The translations under genes and the position numbers were made by a program. DNA of 64,000 nt from Ceratothoa steindachneri (taxonomy: Eukaryota > Arthropoda > Malacostraca > Isopoda > Cymothoidae): assembly GCA_963969495.1 (NCBI GenBank), contig OZ018323.1, positions 76,906,583 through 76,970,582 of the forward strand, given 5' to 3'. A model generated the notes under the pieces. The model searched no databases and was not told where the DNA came from. It worked only from the letters and a program-made list of their open reading frames with translations. Positions 35,800-47,608 of this stretch are shown piece by piece (positions within the stretch are counted from its first letter, which is position 1; each line of letters begins with the position of its first letter).

Positions 35800-37603
35800 T
35801 TCAAAATTGCTGAAATCTATAAAATAGTAATATATTTTTAGAATATTTAGTCTTCTTTTTATGTAAAATATCTTGCCTGTCTCTGTGAACGGTCCAGCAG
35901 AAGTCAGCAATCATTGCAGGACTCCTTTTTCCTTTATAACGATTTTCTTTAGTAGTTATATCTTGGTGGAATCTTTCACCATGTTTATCGCTGACGTCTG
36001 CTGGATTCTCTGGAAAGAAAGACAGATGGGAATGCAAAAAATGCACTTTTAGTGACATACCACATCCCAACTCATTAGAAGACCTAATCAAATTCTGAAC
36101 AAGAATGTGGTAATTTTCTGATTTGTGCCTTCAGAGGAGACCATTACATACACCTTTGAAACTATGCCAGGCCTCAAATTCTAGCTTGCTCAATTTTGCC
36201 TCAAACTCACTATCTACCATAAGTTGTCGAATCTGAGGCCCAGCAAAGATTCCTTTCTTTAATTTTTTTTGTTTTTAAATATAAGAAGGATGGCTGGTCA
36301 TGCTTTAAGGCTTTCACAAATTGTTTCATTAAACCTAATTTTATATGAAGTGGTGGCAAAATTATGTTTTCCTTAAGAACCAATGGTTCACGTATGACAT
36401 TATGACAACCTACTTTTGTCTCTTCTCTTAAAGGCCATTCTGAGCGTATGTAATGTTCTCCCCGAGCTCTACTGTCCCACTGGCACAAAAAAAAACCACA
36501 TGAATTTTGTGTTGTCTAACTGAAAACCATTTAAAATGGCTACTACCTTAAGGTCAGCACAAATCAACCATTTATGTTCACTGTATTTAATGTTTTTTAA
36601 AATGAAATCTAAATTCTCATAAGTTTCTTTCAAAACAACAGAGTGAGCTACTGGTATCGATGGTAGTTTATTTCCATTATGCAGAAGCACGGCTTTACTA
36701 CTATATAAAGAAGCGTCAATGAAAAGTCTCCATTGACTGGGTTCATAATGTATATCTAATTCTTCATTAAGACATGGAATATTATTACTGTAGCATAAAT
36801 TGTTGTTAAATGAAAAATTGTCTTGTAAATTGTTCGATCGAATGCGAAACTTAGTAAATCGAACATCTTCTGCTACTAAATTTCTTTCTTTCAGTCTCGA
36901 GGCCAGTAATTCACTCTGTTACTTTGTTAAGTTTAGATCTCTTACAAGATCATCTAGATCAAGTTGTGAGAAAGGTTTTGTATTAGTATCAACAGTTTCA
37001 GGAACATAAATTTCAGTTTCTGGTTCACATGATTCCATATCTGATTCAGGAATGTCTTTTGAGTGAGGTATAGGCCGAATAGAAGATCTAAGGTTGGCAT
37101 ATACCACAGCTGACGCGCACTTCGTTGTTTTACCTAAAAGTATGGAAATTATATGCATAAAATTTAAAGTTATGTACATATGTGTGATTACAATAAAGTG
37201 GTTCTAAACTTAATTAATTTTATATTTTTAAAAAATAATCTTACACTATACTACTTGAAAATATATGTAGGTATAGTGGACAATAAAGAATTACTTACTT
37301 TGTATGTCTACCCAACAGAAATAGCAGTCAGTGGTATGATCTTGGGTCTCTCACCATACCATTGGAACACCAAATTGAAGGCTTTTTATTTTTCATTTAG
37401 ACCATTTTGATAAAGAATTAAAGCATTTCGTGCAACAGGTATGTGGTGCCCATGGTTTATCTCGGTCGCCAATTTTACATCCAAAATACAAATTATATAT
37501 TTTATTCACTAGAGAAGAATATTTCTTTGATTTTTTTTAATGTTACTGAACCAAATACGTAGCAGAACTTATCTGGGCTATTTTTACACTGTCCTCTTAG
37601 CAT
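35800..37603 (-). pseudogene. Unclassified multi-copy arthropod gene, intron-bearing but broken
   Basis: The minus strand carries, in order: an ATG at 37603 and GQCKNSPDKFCYVFGSVT; LYFGCKIGDRDKPWAPHTCC; FGVPMVW; DHTTDCYFCWVDIQ; a GTAAGT donor near 37297; a TTTTAG acceptor near 37136; SSIRPIPHSKDIPES; LDDLVRDLNLTK; SQWRLFIDASLYSSKAVLLH; WLICADLKVVAIL; LPPLHIKLGLMKQFVKALK; VHFLHSHLSFFPENPADVSD; GERFHQDI; and MIADFCWTVHRD. I recognise this as a large, unnamed arthropod protein family of about 600 residues. The N-terminus has paired Cys motifs suggesting zinc binding. The FID..ADLK..GERFH acidic pattern hints at an RNase-H-like transposase, but that is inference. Breaks: TGA codons near 37410 and 37375, a stop at 36919, and shifts near 37520, 36480 and 36120. 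Confidence 0.7.
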
Positions 37604-38379
37604 TTTAATTCAAATTGTTGCTTCTATTTAAAATGTTATTTAGTTAAATAACCTAAAAATAAGAAATAAAAGAATGAAATTCGTTAAAATCTTCAAAATT
37701 TGACAAAAATAGTAATTGGCAACCTACAAAAAACTGGAGTCATTTCGACAAAAATGACTTCCATTTTTTAAATCTATACATAAAACTACATTAAAAAAAT
37801 GTTATTCTAATCTTTGTAATCGACAAAATGTTATTTTTTGCGTCACAAAATATGTATTTATTTGCGAGAGGACTTTTATCCCGGGCCACGCCGGGTACTA
37901 TGATAGTTTAATAGTACATATATGCGTGTATGGCTCTATCTTGGGCAACATTATTGCTTTCTAAACAAATACCTTCAATCGCGTGTAGTTATAATCTCTT
38001 CCGCCATTAAAGTTGATGCATTTTTCGCATATCGTCCATTTCGCCTGACCAAGTCTCGACGGCGTCGATTCAGTCAGAATGAATTAATTAACTCGGAGAA
38101 GAAAATGACATTTAAGAGCCGCAAAGGGGTCGTTTAGGAACCCAAAGATCTCAATTTCCCTCTTAATTCTGTCCAATTAGAATGGATGAACAGACACCGG
38201 GGAGGATTCAAGGCCTGTTTATCGCCATTTACAGGGCATTAGACGACCCCCGCACCCCCACCATTGCCCTGTATGCGCCAGTACCCGGACAACGCGTGGG
38301 ATCGAGGCGTTAGGACTAACAATTTAGAGTAAAATGAGAAAAAGAGGCAAGGAAGGATTAGTATAAGGATTTCATTTTC
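37604..38379. other. Gene-free stretch; possible Helitron-like 3' end
   Basis: At 37875-37905, CCCGGGCCACGCCGGGTACT forms a CCCGG/CCGGG stem followed by ATGATAGT. This resembles the hairpin end of some arthropod rolling-circle elements, although the terminal CTAGT-type bases are not exact. Nothing else recognised. Confidence 0.3.
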
Positions 38380-39440
38380 TACCTTCTTTTACTTTGCTTC
38401 CTGCACTGATCTACCTTTATCTACTCTATTTTGCCTACCTTCTTTAATCTATCTCTCAGTATCTACCTTCCTATGGCTAACTTCCTTTACATATGCAACA
38501 CCCTTTATCTACTTTGCTTTATCTACCAGCATTTGAAAAACTTCCTTTACATACCTTCCTTTATCTAATTTTATTTATCTAGCTTCTTTTATATACGTTT
38601 TGTTTCTCTCCCTAGTCTACTTTTCTTTAATTATCTCTATTTATCTACCTTATTTTTCATACCTTTCATTTTCTACCCCCTTTGCTCAATTTTCTTTTCA
38701 TACTTTTCGTTGCTTACTTGGTTTTATCTACTTTAGTGTATCTACCTTTCCTTGTCTACCTTTTTTTATCTACGTTTGCATCAACATATCTTTGCCTACC
38801 TCCCTTTACTTACATTTTTCTTCGTCTACCTTCGTTTTCCTTGTTTCATTTATATCTTTTTTTATCTACTTTTGGGTTATCATCCTTCTATATATACCTT
38901 CCTTCATTTACTTCCCTTCTTATACCTTCCTTTGAGGGCATTATTTTATTTAGTTATCTAAATCTACTTTTTTTTACCTACCTTCCTTTACTCATCATAT
39001 TTCCCTTGATTTCCTTCATCTACCATTATTTTTCTACTTTCCTTCACTTACATTCTTTCCTGAATCTGTCTACATATTTCTACTTCCTGCATTTACTTAC
39101 CTTTAGCAACCTCATATGTCCCTTGTATATCTACCATTTCATTTATGTACAATTTTTGGATTTACCTTCTTTTTTATCTATCTTTATTTGCCTGCATTTC
39201 TCTACCTTCCTCTTCTTATGTTTCTTGGCTTTGCCTAACTCCTCTTCTTACCTTCTTTCTTCTATCTATCTTTATTTGCCTGCTTTTATCTACCTTCCTC
39301 TTCTTATGTTTCTTTGCCTGGCCTAACTCCTCTTCTTACCTCCTTTCTTTTATTTATCTTTATTTGCCTGCTTTTATCTACCTTCCTCTTCTTATGTTCC
39401 TTTGCTTTGACTAACTCCTCTTCTTACGCCCCTTTATCTT
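38380..39440. repeat. Pyrimidine-rich degenerate repeat (CTACCTTCCTTTAT), ending in three 88-bp copies
   Basis: About 1 kb of T/C-rich DNA built on words like TATCTACCTTCCTTTA. At its right end an 88-base unit containing TCTTCTTATGTTTCTT and CTAACTCCTCTTCTTAC starts at 39211, 39299 and 39387, an exact 88-base period. The 214-residue open frame at 38682-39326 (Phe/Leu/Tyr/Ser only) is a composition artefact. It lies 0.5 kb before the first Ig exon. Confidence 0.85.
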
Positions 39441-39973
39441 CCTATCTTCCTCTTCTTATCTACCACACTACTACAGCTCATTACTTTCCCCTCCATATCA
39501 CCCCAACTCTCACCTTTATTGGAAAATGGAAGTTTCCTATGCAACCATGACTTAGAGCTACCTGTCATCCATTACAACTACCCATCCCGCATTGCTGTAC
39601 CAAAGATGTGGAATGAACCCTTTTCCCCTGATCCTTAATGCACCTAATCTCTACCTACAGTTTACTCACTAATTTCCATAGGGATCATATGGGTTGGTGA
39701 CTGTCTCGATCGGGTACTTTCTATTCTACTCAAAAAGGACTATATGAGGAACACACTCCTGAGGAGCAATCATAATTACCATTTTAGTTTTGGGGGCTAG
39801 TATTATTTTTTAGTTCCAGAGTTTAGGTATCTGGATATATGAAATATTGTATGCATTTGATTCCTCGATATTATTTACCTTCGTCAGGTTTAAATTTACA
39901 AAGGGGCAAGTATTAAAGTATAGCATCTACATAGAGAAGAATATGATCTACATATTTACATTTTTCTCTTCAG

Positions 39974-40159
39974 TTTTGGCTCTGATCAACGGATTCTATG
40001 GGACATCATCATCCAGGCTCTTGGAACCACACTCGCATGATTTCAACTTTGAACCCCTTACTTCTGAAGATAAAATGCCTAACATCTTGACAAAAAACGA
40101 CGTCGTTACAGTTGTTTCAGGCAATAACATCACTCTAAAGTGCGATGTCATAAGATTAG
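39974..40159 (+). CDS. Exon: Ig domain 1, N-terminal half
   Basis: Acceptor TTTTTCTCTTCAG precedes 39974; donor G|GTGAGA follows 40159 in phase 1. The exon encodes LALINGFYGTSS, then a linker, PNILTKNDVVTVVSGNN and ITLKCDVIRL. The first Ig cysteine is in TLKC, and NIT is a possible N-glycosylation site. Alternatively the frame runs upstream to ATG 39943 (MIYIFTFFSSVLALINGF), which looks like a signal peptide, so this may be the first coding exon with no splice at 39973. A phase-1 entry, as at other Ig-domain borders, favours the splice. RNA reads would decide. Confidence 0.75.
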
Positions 40160-40960
40160 GTGAGAAAGATATCTGTTTCTCACAATGGTGAATTGGATGT
40201 ACGTTTGCTTGTATAGTTTGTATCAAATCTAAAGCAATCCAGAATAGATGATGATAAAGAGGATTCACCATGGATTCCATAAATAATATAAGGTTATTTA
40301 ATTCCTAATCTTGTCATCCTACTTTAGCTAGCAAAAGTTTGATAACTTCTCACCTGTTAGTAAATTATTGTAAAATTGAAGAGGCAGTTGCTGGTATGCA
40401 ACATATATAGCATTTGAATTGTTTATCCTTAAAGGTTAACAAACAATAGATTTCGGGTGCTTGTTCCTGCGCTTCAACCTAACAAAAAGAACCAAATTGT
40501 ATTGTTTGTTGTGTCTTCTCCTTGTCTTTGATTTGTTTTCACAACCTTTGTTTTTCTCTTCTTTTATCTCATTTTGTCCTACCCCACTCTTTTTTTATCC
40601 ATTTAACCAAATTCTGCAATCGATAGATTACTCTAATTTTCTTTTTTTCTTTTCAATACCGAACCTGGTTCCATATAAATAAATATAATTATTATTATCA
40701 CCATTATTATTAGTTATTGTAATTAATATATGCAATTGAGTTATGAGGGTAGACGCTATTTCTGCGGTTCTTTATGATCATATAAATATAAAATGTAAAT
40801 GTTTCAAATAATATTTTTAATGTAATCTATTTTAATACATTAAAGTTCATTAACACATATTACTTGAAATAAACTTAAAATTAGATGAGGGGGACGAGTT
40901 ATACTTTCACAAGGCCTATCTTGCATATATCGATGATACTTTTCTATTGATTTGTCGCAG
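40160..40960 (+). other. Intron 1 of the Ig gene
   Basis: 801-base AT-rich intron, GTGAGA to TTTGTCGCAG. It contains a short ATT-rich run near 40688-40715. No mobile element recognised. Confidence 0.7.
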
Positions 40961-41182
40961 GAAACTACAGCGTGGTTTGGTACAAAAACGACTACATCCT
41001 TTTGGTACTCAAAGGCAACGAGGGAGGGTATGATGTGCAGCACGTCACCATCGATGACAGAATCAGGAATATCAACACATCCCTCGCTATCCGCAATGTT
41101 AATATGAATGATGAGGCTGCATATGTATGCGATGTGTCATCAACCCCTCGTAGAAAAGTTAAACATCAACTTATCGTGAACG
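40961..41182 (+). CDS. Exon: Ig domain 1, C-terminal half
   Basis: Acceptor TTTGTCGCAG and donor G|GTGAGT, phase 1 in and phase 1 out. It encodes NYSVVWYKNDYILLVL (the Ig core Trp), IDDRIRNINTSLAIRNV and DEAAYVCDVSS, with the second Ig cysteine in the Asp-x-Ala-x-Tyr-x-Cys motif. It ends KHQLIVN. NYS and NTS are possible N-glycosylation sites. The split of Ig1 between its first Cys strand and its Trp strand matches the exon structure I know for this family. Confidence 0.88.
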
Positions 41183-42759
41183 GTGAGTTTGAGACCACTG
41201 AATGAGGTTAGAGATGTTGGTATCTTGTTACTTCAATAGGGCTTGTGCGCGCGTGGGATCCTTGGTGCATGTATAGTGTGTAGTTGTGAGTGTATAATTC
41301 TCTAAGTTGTTCTCCTATACACACCGTCATAGTGGTATAATTTTACCAATCAATAAGATGGTATAGAAAAAATCCAGACTTCCCTGGAAACATAATTCCT
41401 TACTCTCCTCCTTGACTAAAACCTGTTCTCAAATAGATGTCTGAAGAAGCAAAAGTATCGTCGATATAATCACACCATTTAGCGAAAATTGGCTTACCGG
41501 AGCCAATTTGTGCGTACCGTCAACTTCGAAAAGTCTTTGAGAGAACAAAGGATGATAATATGAGAGTTACCGACTAAACCAGCAGGTGTGGTATAAAAAA
41601 AAACGTGTAACGAGATAGGCTTCACGTGAGAAATCTATCCCACCCTTTCTTATTCAGGAAAAAATAAGGCGGATGTGGTAAGGATGGAAGGGATGGTGGT
41701 AAAAAGAGTGATTGCAATATCGTGAAGGTTTTCTTAATATACCTTGAGGGCATTAGAAGCAATGACATAAATGTCTTACCTTTTTAGGTCTTAACTAACT
41801 CGGAAATGATATAAGAAAAGGGTAGAGAGAGTGCAATGAATTTTAAGTGGGGTTGTGAAAAAGGAATAGTCATAGTGATTAGAAAGTTTGCTGTGTGATC
41901 GGACATCTCCCTAACAATGAAAAATACTTTCGGCACAAAAATAGAGCGAAAAGACATGTAGTGGTTTGGTGGATATGTGGAATCTGGTGAAGAAAACAGG
42001 AGAGACAAAAAAACAAAATAATCAGAAATAACACAAAGGACATGGCAAGTGGAGATGCAAAGTGGCATCAATCCTATGACAGTTCAAATTTCCCGCAATT
42101 AGAGACCTCCAAAATTATGTCAGGGCGCATTGTACTACTTATATAATTTTTGCCACCAATTTGCACTTGACCAACCACAAGTACCACATATTGCATCCGT
42201 TACTAAATCTGCCCCCAATCGGGTTCCCATTTGACTACTACTCATACCTTAAAAAAGCTATAATTTAACCCGGGTAGTAAATGGTGTTTCCACTCGGTTG
42301 TGTGGCAACCCCTGTTCATAAAAAACACTATTGATTTGGTTATTTGCCCTCCGTCTCTTTTAAATCATGGACGAAGTCCTCCGCGCGGATAATGAAATTT
42401 GCATAAAGATGAGAATGACGATGAGTGACAAGCTCTGGGCGCCAAAGGCCATTCCTGTAAGGGATAGAATGGTACAGGGAGAGCGGCCGTACTGCTTTTA
42501 AGGAAGAAACAACCCGTACCGCGTCGGGGTGGGGGTGAAAACAACTGCGCCAAATTCAGGGCCGGAAGAGTGATATGTTGTAACTGCGAAGAGAAGGGGA
42601 GAAGGAAGAGACAGCGAGATTGTGTTCGACTATCTGTTTGGTAACGTGTGTGTATTATTCTCTCTGCACCTACGCGTTAGAATTAGCCAATGATATGGGT
42701 GATTTATATTTACCAAGTAATGCAACAGTCATTTTCCTTAACACTAAATTCACTATTAC
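41183..42759 (+). other. Left part of intron 2, no element recognised
   Basis: Mixed AT-rich sequence with a GC-richer patch at 42360-42620. Minus-strand frames at 41784-42071 and 42365-42553 have no family signal. Confidence 0.45.
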
Positions 42760-43880
42760 TCAAACTTAGCGAGAAAAAAATCAGAAATAAACAAGTAAAA
42801 TACATGTTTGAACCTCTCTAAACAAGTAAAATACATGTTTGAACCTCTCTAAATTAAAAAAAATACGTTTTAAACCGCACTAAACAAGTTAAAAAAAAAA
42901 CATTTTGAACCGGTCGAAAAAAATAAAAAGTTTTGAACCCTTATTAACAAGTAAAAACACGTTTTGAACTACTCTAAACAAGTAAAAAAACACGTTTTGA
43001 ACGTTCGGAACAAATATAAAACACGTTAAAACATTTTTTTGAAACACACTAAACAAATATAAAAACTACTTGAAATGCTCTAAAAAAGTAAAAAAACACG
43101 TTTTCAACCATTGTAAACAGATAAAAGCACGATTTGAACCGCTCTAAACAAGTAAATAAAACATGTTTTGAACCTCTCTGAACAAGTAAAAAACAGCTTT
43201 TGAACCGCTTTGAACAAGTAAAATAATACGGTTTGAATTGTTATAAAAAGTAAAGCACGTTTTAGACGCTCTACACAAGTAAAGGGCACGTTTAAACCAC
43301 TCTAAATAAGTAAAAACACGTTTTAACCACTCCAAACAAGTATAAAAAATCACGTTTTGAACAACTCCAAACAAATAAAAACGTTTTGAAACACTCGAAA
43401 CAAATAAAAATTCATTTGGAACTGTCCTGGACAAATAAAAGAACCTTTTTGAATCGCTCTAAACAAGTTAAAAACACACGTTTTGAACCGCTCTAAACAA
43501 ATAACAAACACGCATTTCGCCCTCCAAGAGGGAAAAAACTTTTTGAACCACTCTAAATAAGTAAAACACCAACAAATTTTGCAACTTTCTGAACAAGGAA
43601 TAAACACGTTTTGAACCACCCTAAAAAAGTAAAATACATATCTTGAAATATTCTTTACAAATAAAGCGACAGGTTTTAGCCTTTCTAAACGAGTCAAAAG
43701 GACGTTTAAACATCTCTTAACAAGTAAAAAATACGTTTTAAACGGTTCCGAACAAGTAAAAAACACGTTTTGAAGCGCTCATAACAAGTAAAAAGGTTTT
43801 GAGCCGTTATGAAGAAGTAAAAACATGTTTTGAACTACTCTAAACAAGTAAAAAACACGTTTGTTTAACTACTCTAAGCA
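42760..43880. repeat. Minisatellite, about 32-35-bp unit, in intron 2
   Basis: The unit reads CTCTAAACAAGTAAAAAACA then CGTTTTGAACCG, about 32 bases, repeated some 33 times with length variation. Two longer exact copies (about 46 bp, AACAAGTAAAATACATGTTT) lie at 42786-42850. The minus-strand frames of Phe/Arg/Val (LFRAVQNVF) are artefacts. Confidence 0.9.
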
Positions 43881-44531
43881 CCACTTCCAGCTACCTGTTT
43901 TTGACAGCTGAATTATCTGCCATTGATTCAACCGTAATCCATCCATCCACTTTCACTCACACTTGCTCCTAATCAATCAATTAATCAACTCTATGGCATG
44001 AAATACTCATCTAGAAATCTAATTTGGTCGCGTGTTTGGAAGATTGCACGAAAACACGTATGGGGCGTTGCTTGCCGTACTGATTTTATGGGTAATATGT
44101 GCATGTCACGAAAGTATTCCAGCACTGACCCCCGCTTCACGCACCATTTCTCAAAGTTTTCTCATTAGGTGATGGAAAGGAGAGCCCAGTGATCAAGATG
44201 ATTATTATTATTATAAAGTTTATGATAAAAGAGGTTCCCTAAAAAGGTTGTGGAGTTAGCGTAGGTGAAAAGGTATTGAAGCTACATATATCGAGCTGTC
44301 TAAAGAGGAGATGGTTTAGAACTCTTTACCGGGAGGGGGTGCGTAACTCTCTAGGAGCACCAAACATATCAGAAAAAGCAAACAATAGAATTTTTTTTAT
44401 TGTTTGAAGAGTCAAGATTGATGTGTTCAGTCACAGGAATGACAGAAAAAGAAGTTTGGGTCAGAACGGTATTAGATAATTATACGCGATAAAATATAAT
44501 AAAAGAACTCGATAGCGAGTTATGGTATATA
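43881..44531 (+). other. Intron 2 spacer
   Basis: No gene or repeat family recognised. A short (ATT)n lies near 44202-44215. Confidence 0.4.
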
Positions 44532-44811
44532 ATAGTGAAACCACTGTATAGAAGCATAGAATTTATTTACGAAACTAGTTTCAGTATGAAGTTGACTATA
44601 CTCTCTTCATTCGTATACTGAGAATGGGATGAACACACAAGTTACTAAACACCTTAAAATCCAGACAAAAGAAAAAAAAAACGGAGAAAAAGGTTCATTA
44701 ATCAGGGGAGGTGGATCTAAGGTCATTAATTACACTGTTTACGATCAGGTTCCGGGAATAGGATCTACATTTAAATTGAGCATCTATGCTCCTATACAGT
44801 GGTTTCACTAT
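44532..44811. repeat. Foldback element, 29-bp inverted termini (MITE-like)
   Basis: ATAGTGAAACCACTGTATAG plus AAGCATAGA at 44532-44560 is the reverse complement of 44783-44811 with one mismatch. The 280-base size and AT-rich ends resemble a miniature inverted-repeat element. An internal partial hairpin (TCAGTATGAA / TTCATTCGTATACTGA) lies near 44581-44620. No coding capacity. Confidence 0.65.
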
Positions 44812-45219
44812 CATATTATGTATTGCCTAAATTTCTGACTTTTATGTTCAAGGGCTACACTGCTTTAATTGATTAAAGAGATTAGTAGCGAACTTTAAGT
44901 TTGTTTAATTATACTTTAATTGATATTATAATATGGCCTATTGTAGCGCCTTAAAGTGAATTTATACTCGCAATAGGTCATTTTACTGGTTTCATGAGGG
45001 GTTTATTGCAGGTTCAATCTGGAGTTTTAATGGTTTTGCGTTGGGTGTATATCGGCTTCTTTTTGGTTTCCTGCGAGGTTTTCAAGAGGATTGTTTCATG
45101 GGCATGGCATAATCGGTGGTTCCATTAACTTGTTAGTATTTATGGTTGTACGTGAAAGTATAAGGATAGGTAATAGATCCCCAATAGGCCAACTATTTCA
45201 AAGGCAACGAGGACTTTTG
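44812..45219 (+). other. Intron 2 spacer
   Basis: AT-rich, nothing recognised. Confidence 0.4.
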
Positions 45220-45650
45220 TATCTAAACGCCGAAGACTTTAAATGAATCATAGTCAGGAGGAAGACTTTAGCGGGATTAATGTCTCGAGAGAACTTTATA
45301 GGGATTAATATAGGGAATAAGAAAGCTTTTTGAGGCTAATTTCAAGAAGAATAAGACTTTAGCACTATAAATCTCGGGAACAAGATGACTTTAGATGGAT
45401 CAATATTGGGAAAATTAAGACATCAGCGGGATTAATCTCGCGAGAAGAGTTATGAGGGATCAATTTCGAGAATGAGAAGAATTTAAAGGGATTGATCTCG
45501 GGACAGAGAAGAATTTTGAGGATTCATCTCGGGAAGAAAGGCATTTCAAGGCATTGACGTTTCAAAGAAGAAGACTTTAGAGGGATTAATGTTATAAGGA
45601 AGAATTTTAATGTTTAGAAAAGGACTTTAACACGATTGATGTTGAAAGTC
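45220..45650. repeat. Degenerate minisatellite, about 30-bp unit
   Basis: About 14 diverged copies of a unit like AGACTTTAGAGGGATTAATC then TCGGGAAGA. Lengths vary from 27 to 34. Confidence 0.75.
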
Positions 45651-46019
45651 GAATTTAGACCATCTTCAATCCCAACTCTTAGACTGACTTCGACCACAAG
45701 ACCCAATCCACCAGTATTTTCTAGGGAATATTGGCCAGTTGACCCTTGTTTTTTGAAAAGACGCTGGAATCCCAGTATAATCCCTAAGATTAACCATCTC
45801 TAAATTAGTGTCTCCTCCTTTCCCACTATAGAACTTGAAACACTTTCATTCCTTGCCTCACACATACACACACACGCACACAACGAGTAGGTATACCCGA
45901 TTGGTAACATCGCCTTCACGTTGAGCGATATTAAGCCACATCGCTTATGATTAGTATTCAGATTAGATTTCCATTGGTCCTCAGTGAAATAGGCATCATA
46001 CGTGGAGAATCTATAATAT
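45651..46019 (+). other. Intron 2 spacer with short (CA)n
   Basis: A (CA)n-like patch at 45860-45882. Nothing else recognised. Confidence 0.4.
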
Positions 46020-46229
46020 TTAAAATAAAGAAGAGTAAAAAAAAAGAATATTAAAAAATAAAGACGAATAAAAATGATTTAAAATGAAAATAAAATAACA
46101 AAAAAGAATATTTAAAATAAAGAATAAAATAAAACAAAAATAATATTTAAAAATAAGGAAGAAGAAAATAAAAAGGATATTTAAAAATAAATATTAAAAT
46201 AAAACAAAAATAATATGTAAAAAATCAAA

Positions 46230-46314
<85 letters not shown>
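46020..46314. repeat. A-rich AAAATAAAGAATATTT repeat and (TA)n
   Basis: Degenerate A-rich units (AATATTTAAAATAAAGAA) at 46020-46230, then (TA)n at 46231-46314. The same two components reappear in mirrored order at 47612-47735. The 1.3-kb stretch between is therefore an insertion into this repeat. Confidence 0.9.
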
Positions 46315-46318
<4 letters not shown>

Positions 46319-47608
46319 AGAACGGGTTGAGGCCGCGTTAATTTCAACCACTATCACATGTTATTTAAAACCACGATGCTACTCACGTGCATCTTCGCTT
46401 CCAAGCTGGGCGCCTTATCGCCGCCACCTGAGTCAATGTTTAAACAAGCAGGTTTATCTTCCCCCGTTCGCCCCATGCACCGACGTCGCCAGATTGAGTT
46501 AGGCTTATGGGCAGATAAGGCATTGTTCCCAGGCTCGGATGTGCATTCCCTCGAAGCTCCCACTCCATTGTCCCCCCTAAGGAGATGTCCCGGCTATTTA
46601 TATGGAAACTTAACCACTAAGATTCAGATTGGAGATCCAGATTTAGGTCGCGAAACATCACTACGACCCTCTCTCACCTTGTGCGCCAAGGGACCTCGAC
46701 CTCGAGATTCACTATCACTCGTCCAGAAGAAGGACAATATCCCTTGAGTGCCAAAGGTTCGAACCTTCATGACGCCAAGTCCACAAGGCTTCCCCTGTTG
46801 TTCAGAAAGAGAAAAACATTAGAACAGCCATTGTTCGTTCGAGCCCGTTGACAAGAAACGTTTCTCACCCCCTTCCCCTGTTGTTCAGAAGAGAACAACG
46901 TAGAACAGCCATTGTCTTTTTGAGCCCGTTCGCCAAGAAATGGTTCTCACCCTTCCCCCTTGTTGTTCAGAAGAGAAAAACATTAGAACAGCAATTGTTC
47001 TCGAGCCCGTAGACAAGAGACGGTTCTCACCCCCCCCCCTTGTTGTTCAGAAGAGAGCAACGTAGAACAGCCATTGTTCTTCAAGCCGTTCGTCAAGAAA
47101 CGGTTCTCATTCCCAAGACGCCACGTCAGGATCATTTAATTCCCCCCCCGCTTCGGCTGGAACTCGCCAGCGGACCGAAAATTCCTTGACGTCGCCTTCC
47201 TCTGCACAACAAGTATAAATTACGTAAGCCGAACGTTACCTTTGAGTATTTAACCCTTTTGTCAATTCTATCCTGTGCTTTAAATGGTTTAGCGAACCAT
47301 CCCCTCCCTTTAACTTTATATTTGTTTTACCTTTTTAAATCTTTTAATCCTCGGATTAGCTCGATTCCCCACGACCCTTTCCATTCTCTGTTTATGTCAA
47401 TATTTTCCGTTTTGTGTGTTGTTGATAGTTATTATTAATAAAACTCTATTTTATTAATGATAGCAATATCATTATCCTTGAGCTCAGTTCCACTTCTTAA
47501 GCATATCGAAGATACATAATATCGGCCAGCCAGACATCCACGCACTCTAAAGATAAGTTCCCTCAACGAATAGTTATATATGGTATATCGTCGAGAGTCC
47601 TTTCTACG

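Noticed and set aside
38682..39326. 214-residue membrane-like protein
   Set aside because: Made almost only of Phe, Leu, Tyr, Ser and Thr because the DNA is a T/C-rich repeat; no start signal or family match.
43104..43766. Minus-strand Phe/Val-rich frames of 61-138 residues
   Set aside because: They read through the 32-bp minisatellite; frames drift with unit length.
46358..46747. 129-residue + strand frame
   Set aside because: Lies in the probable solo LTR, shows no domain, and opposes another open frame of similar quality.
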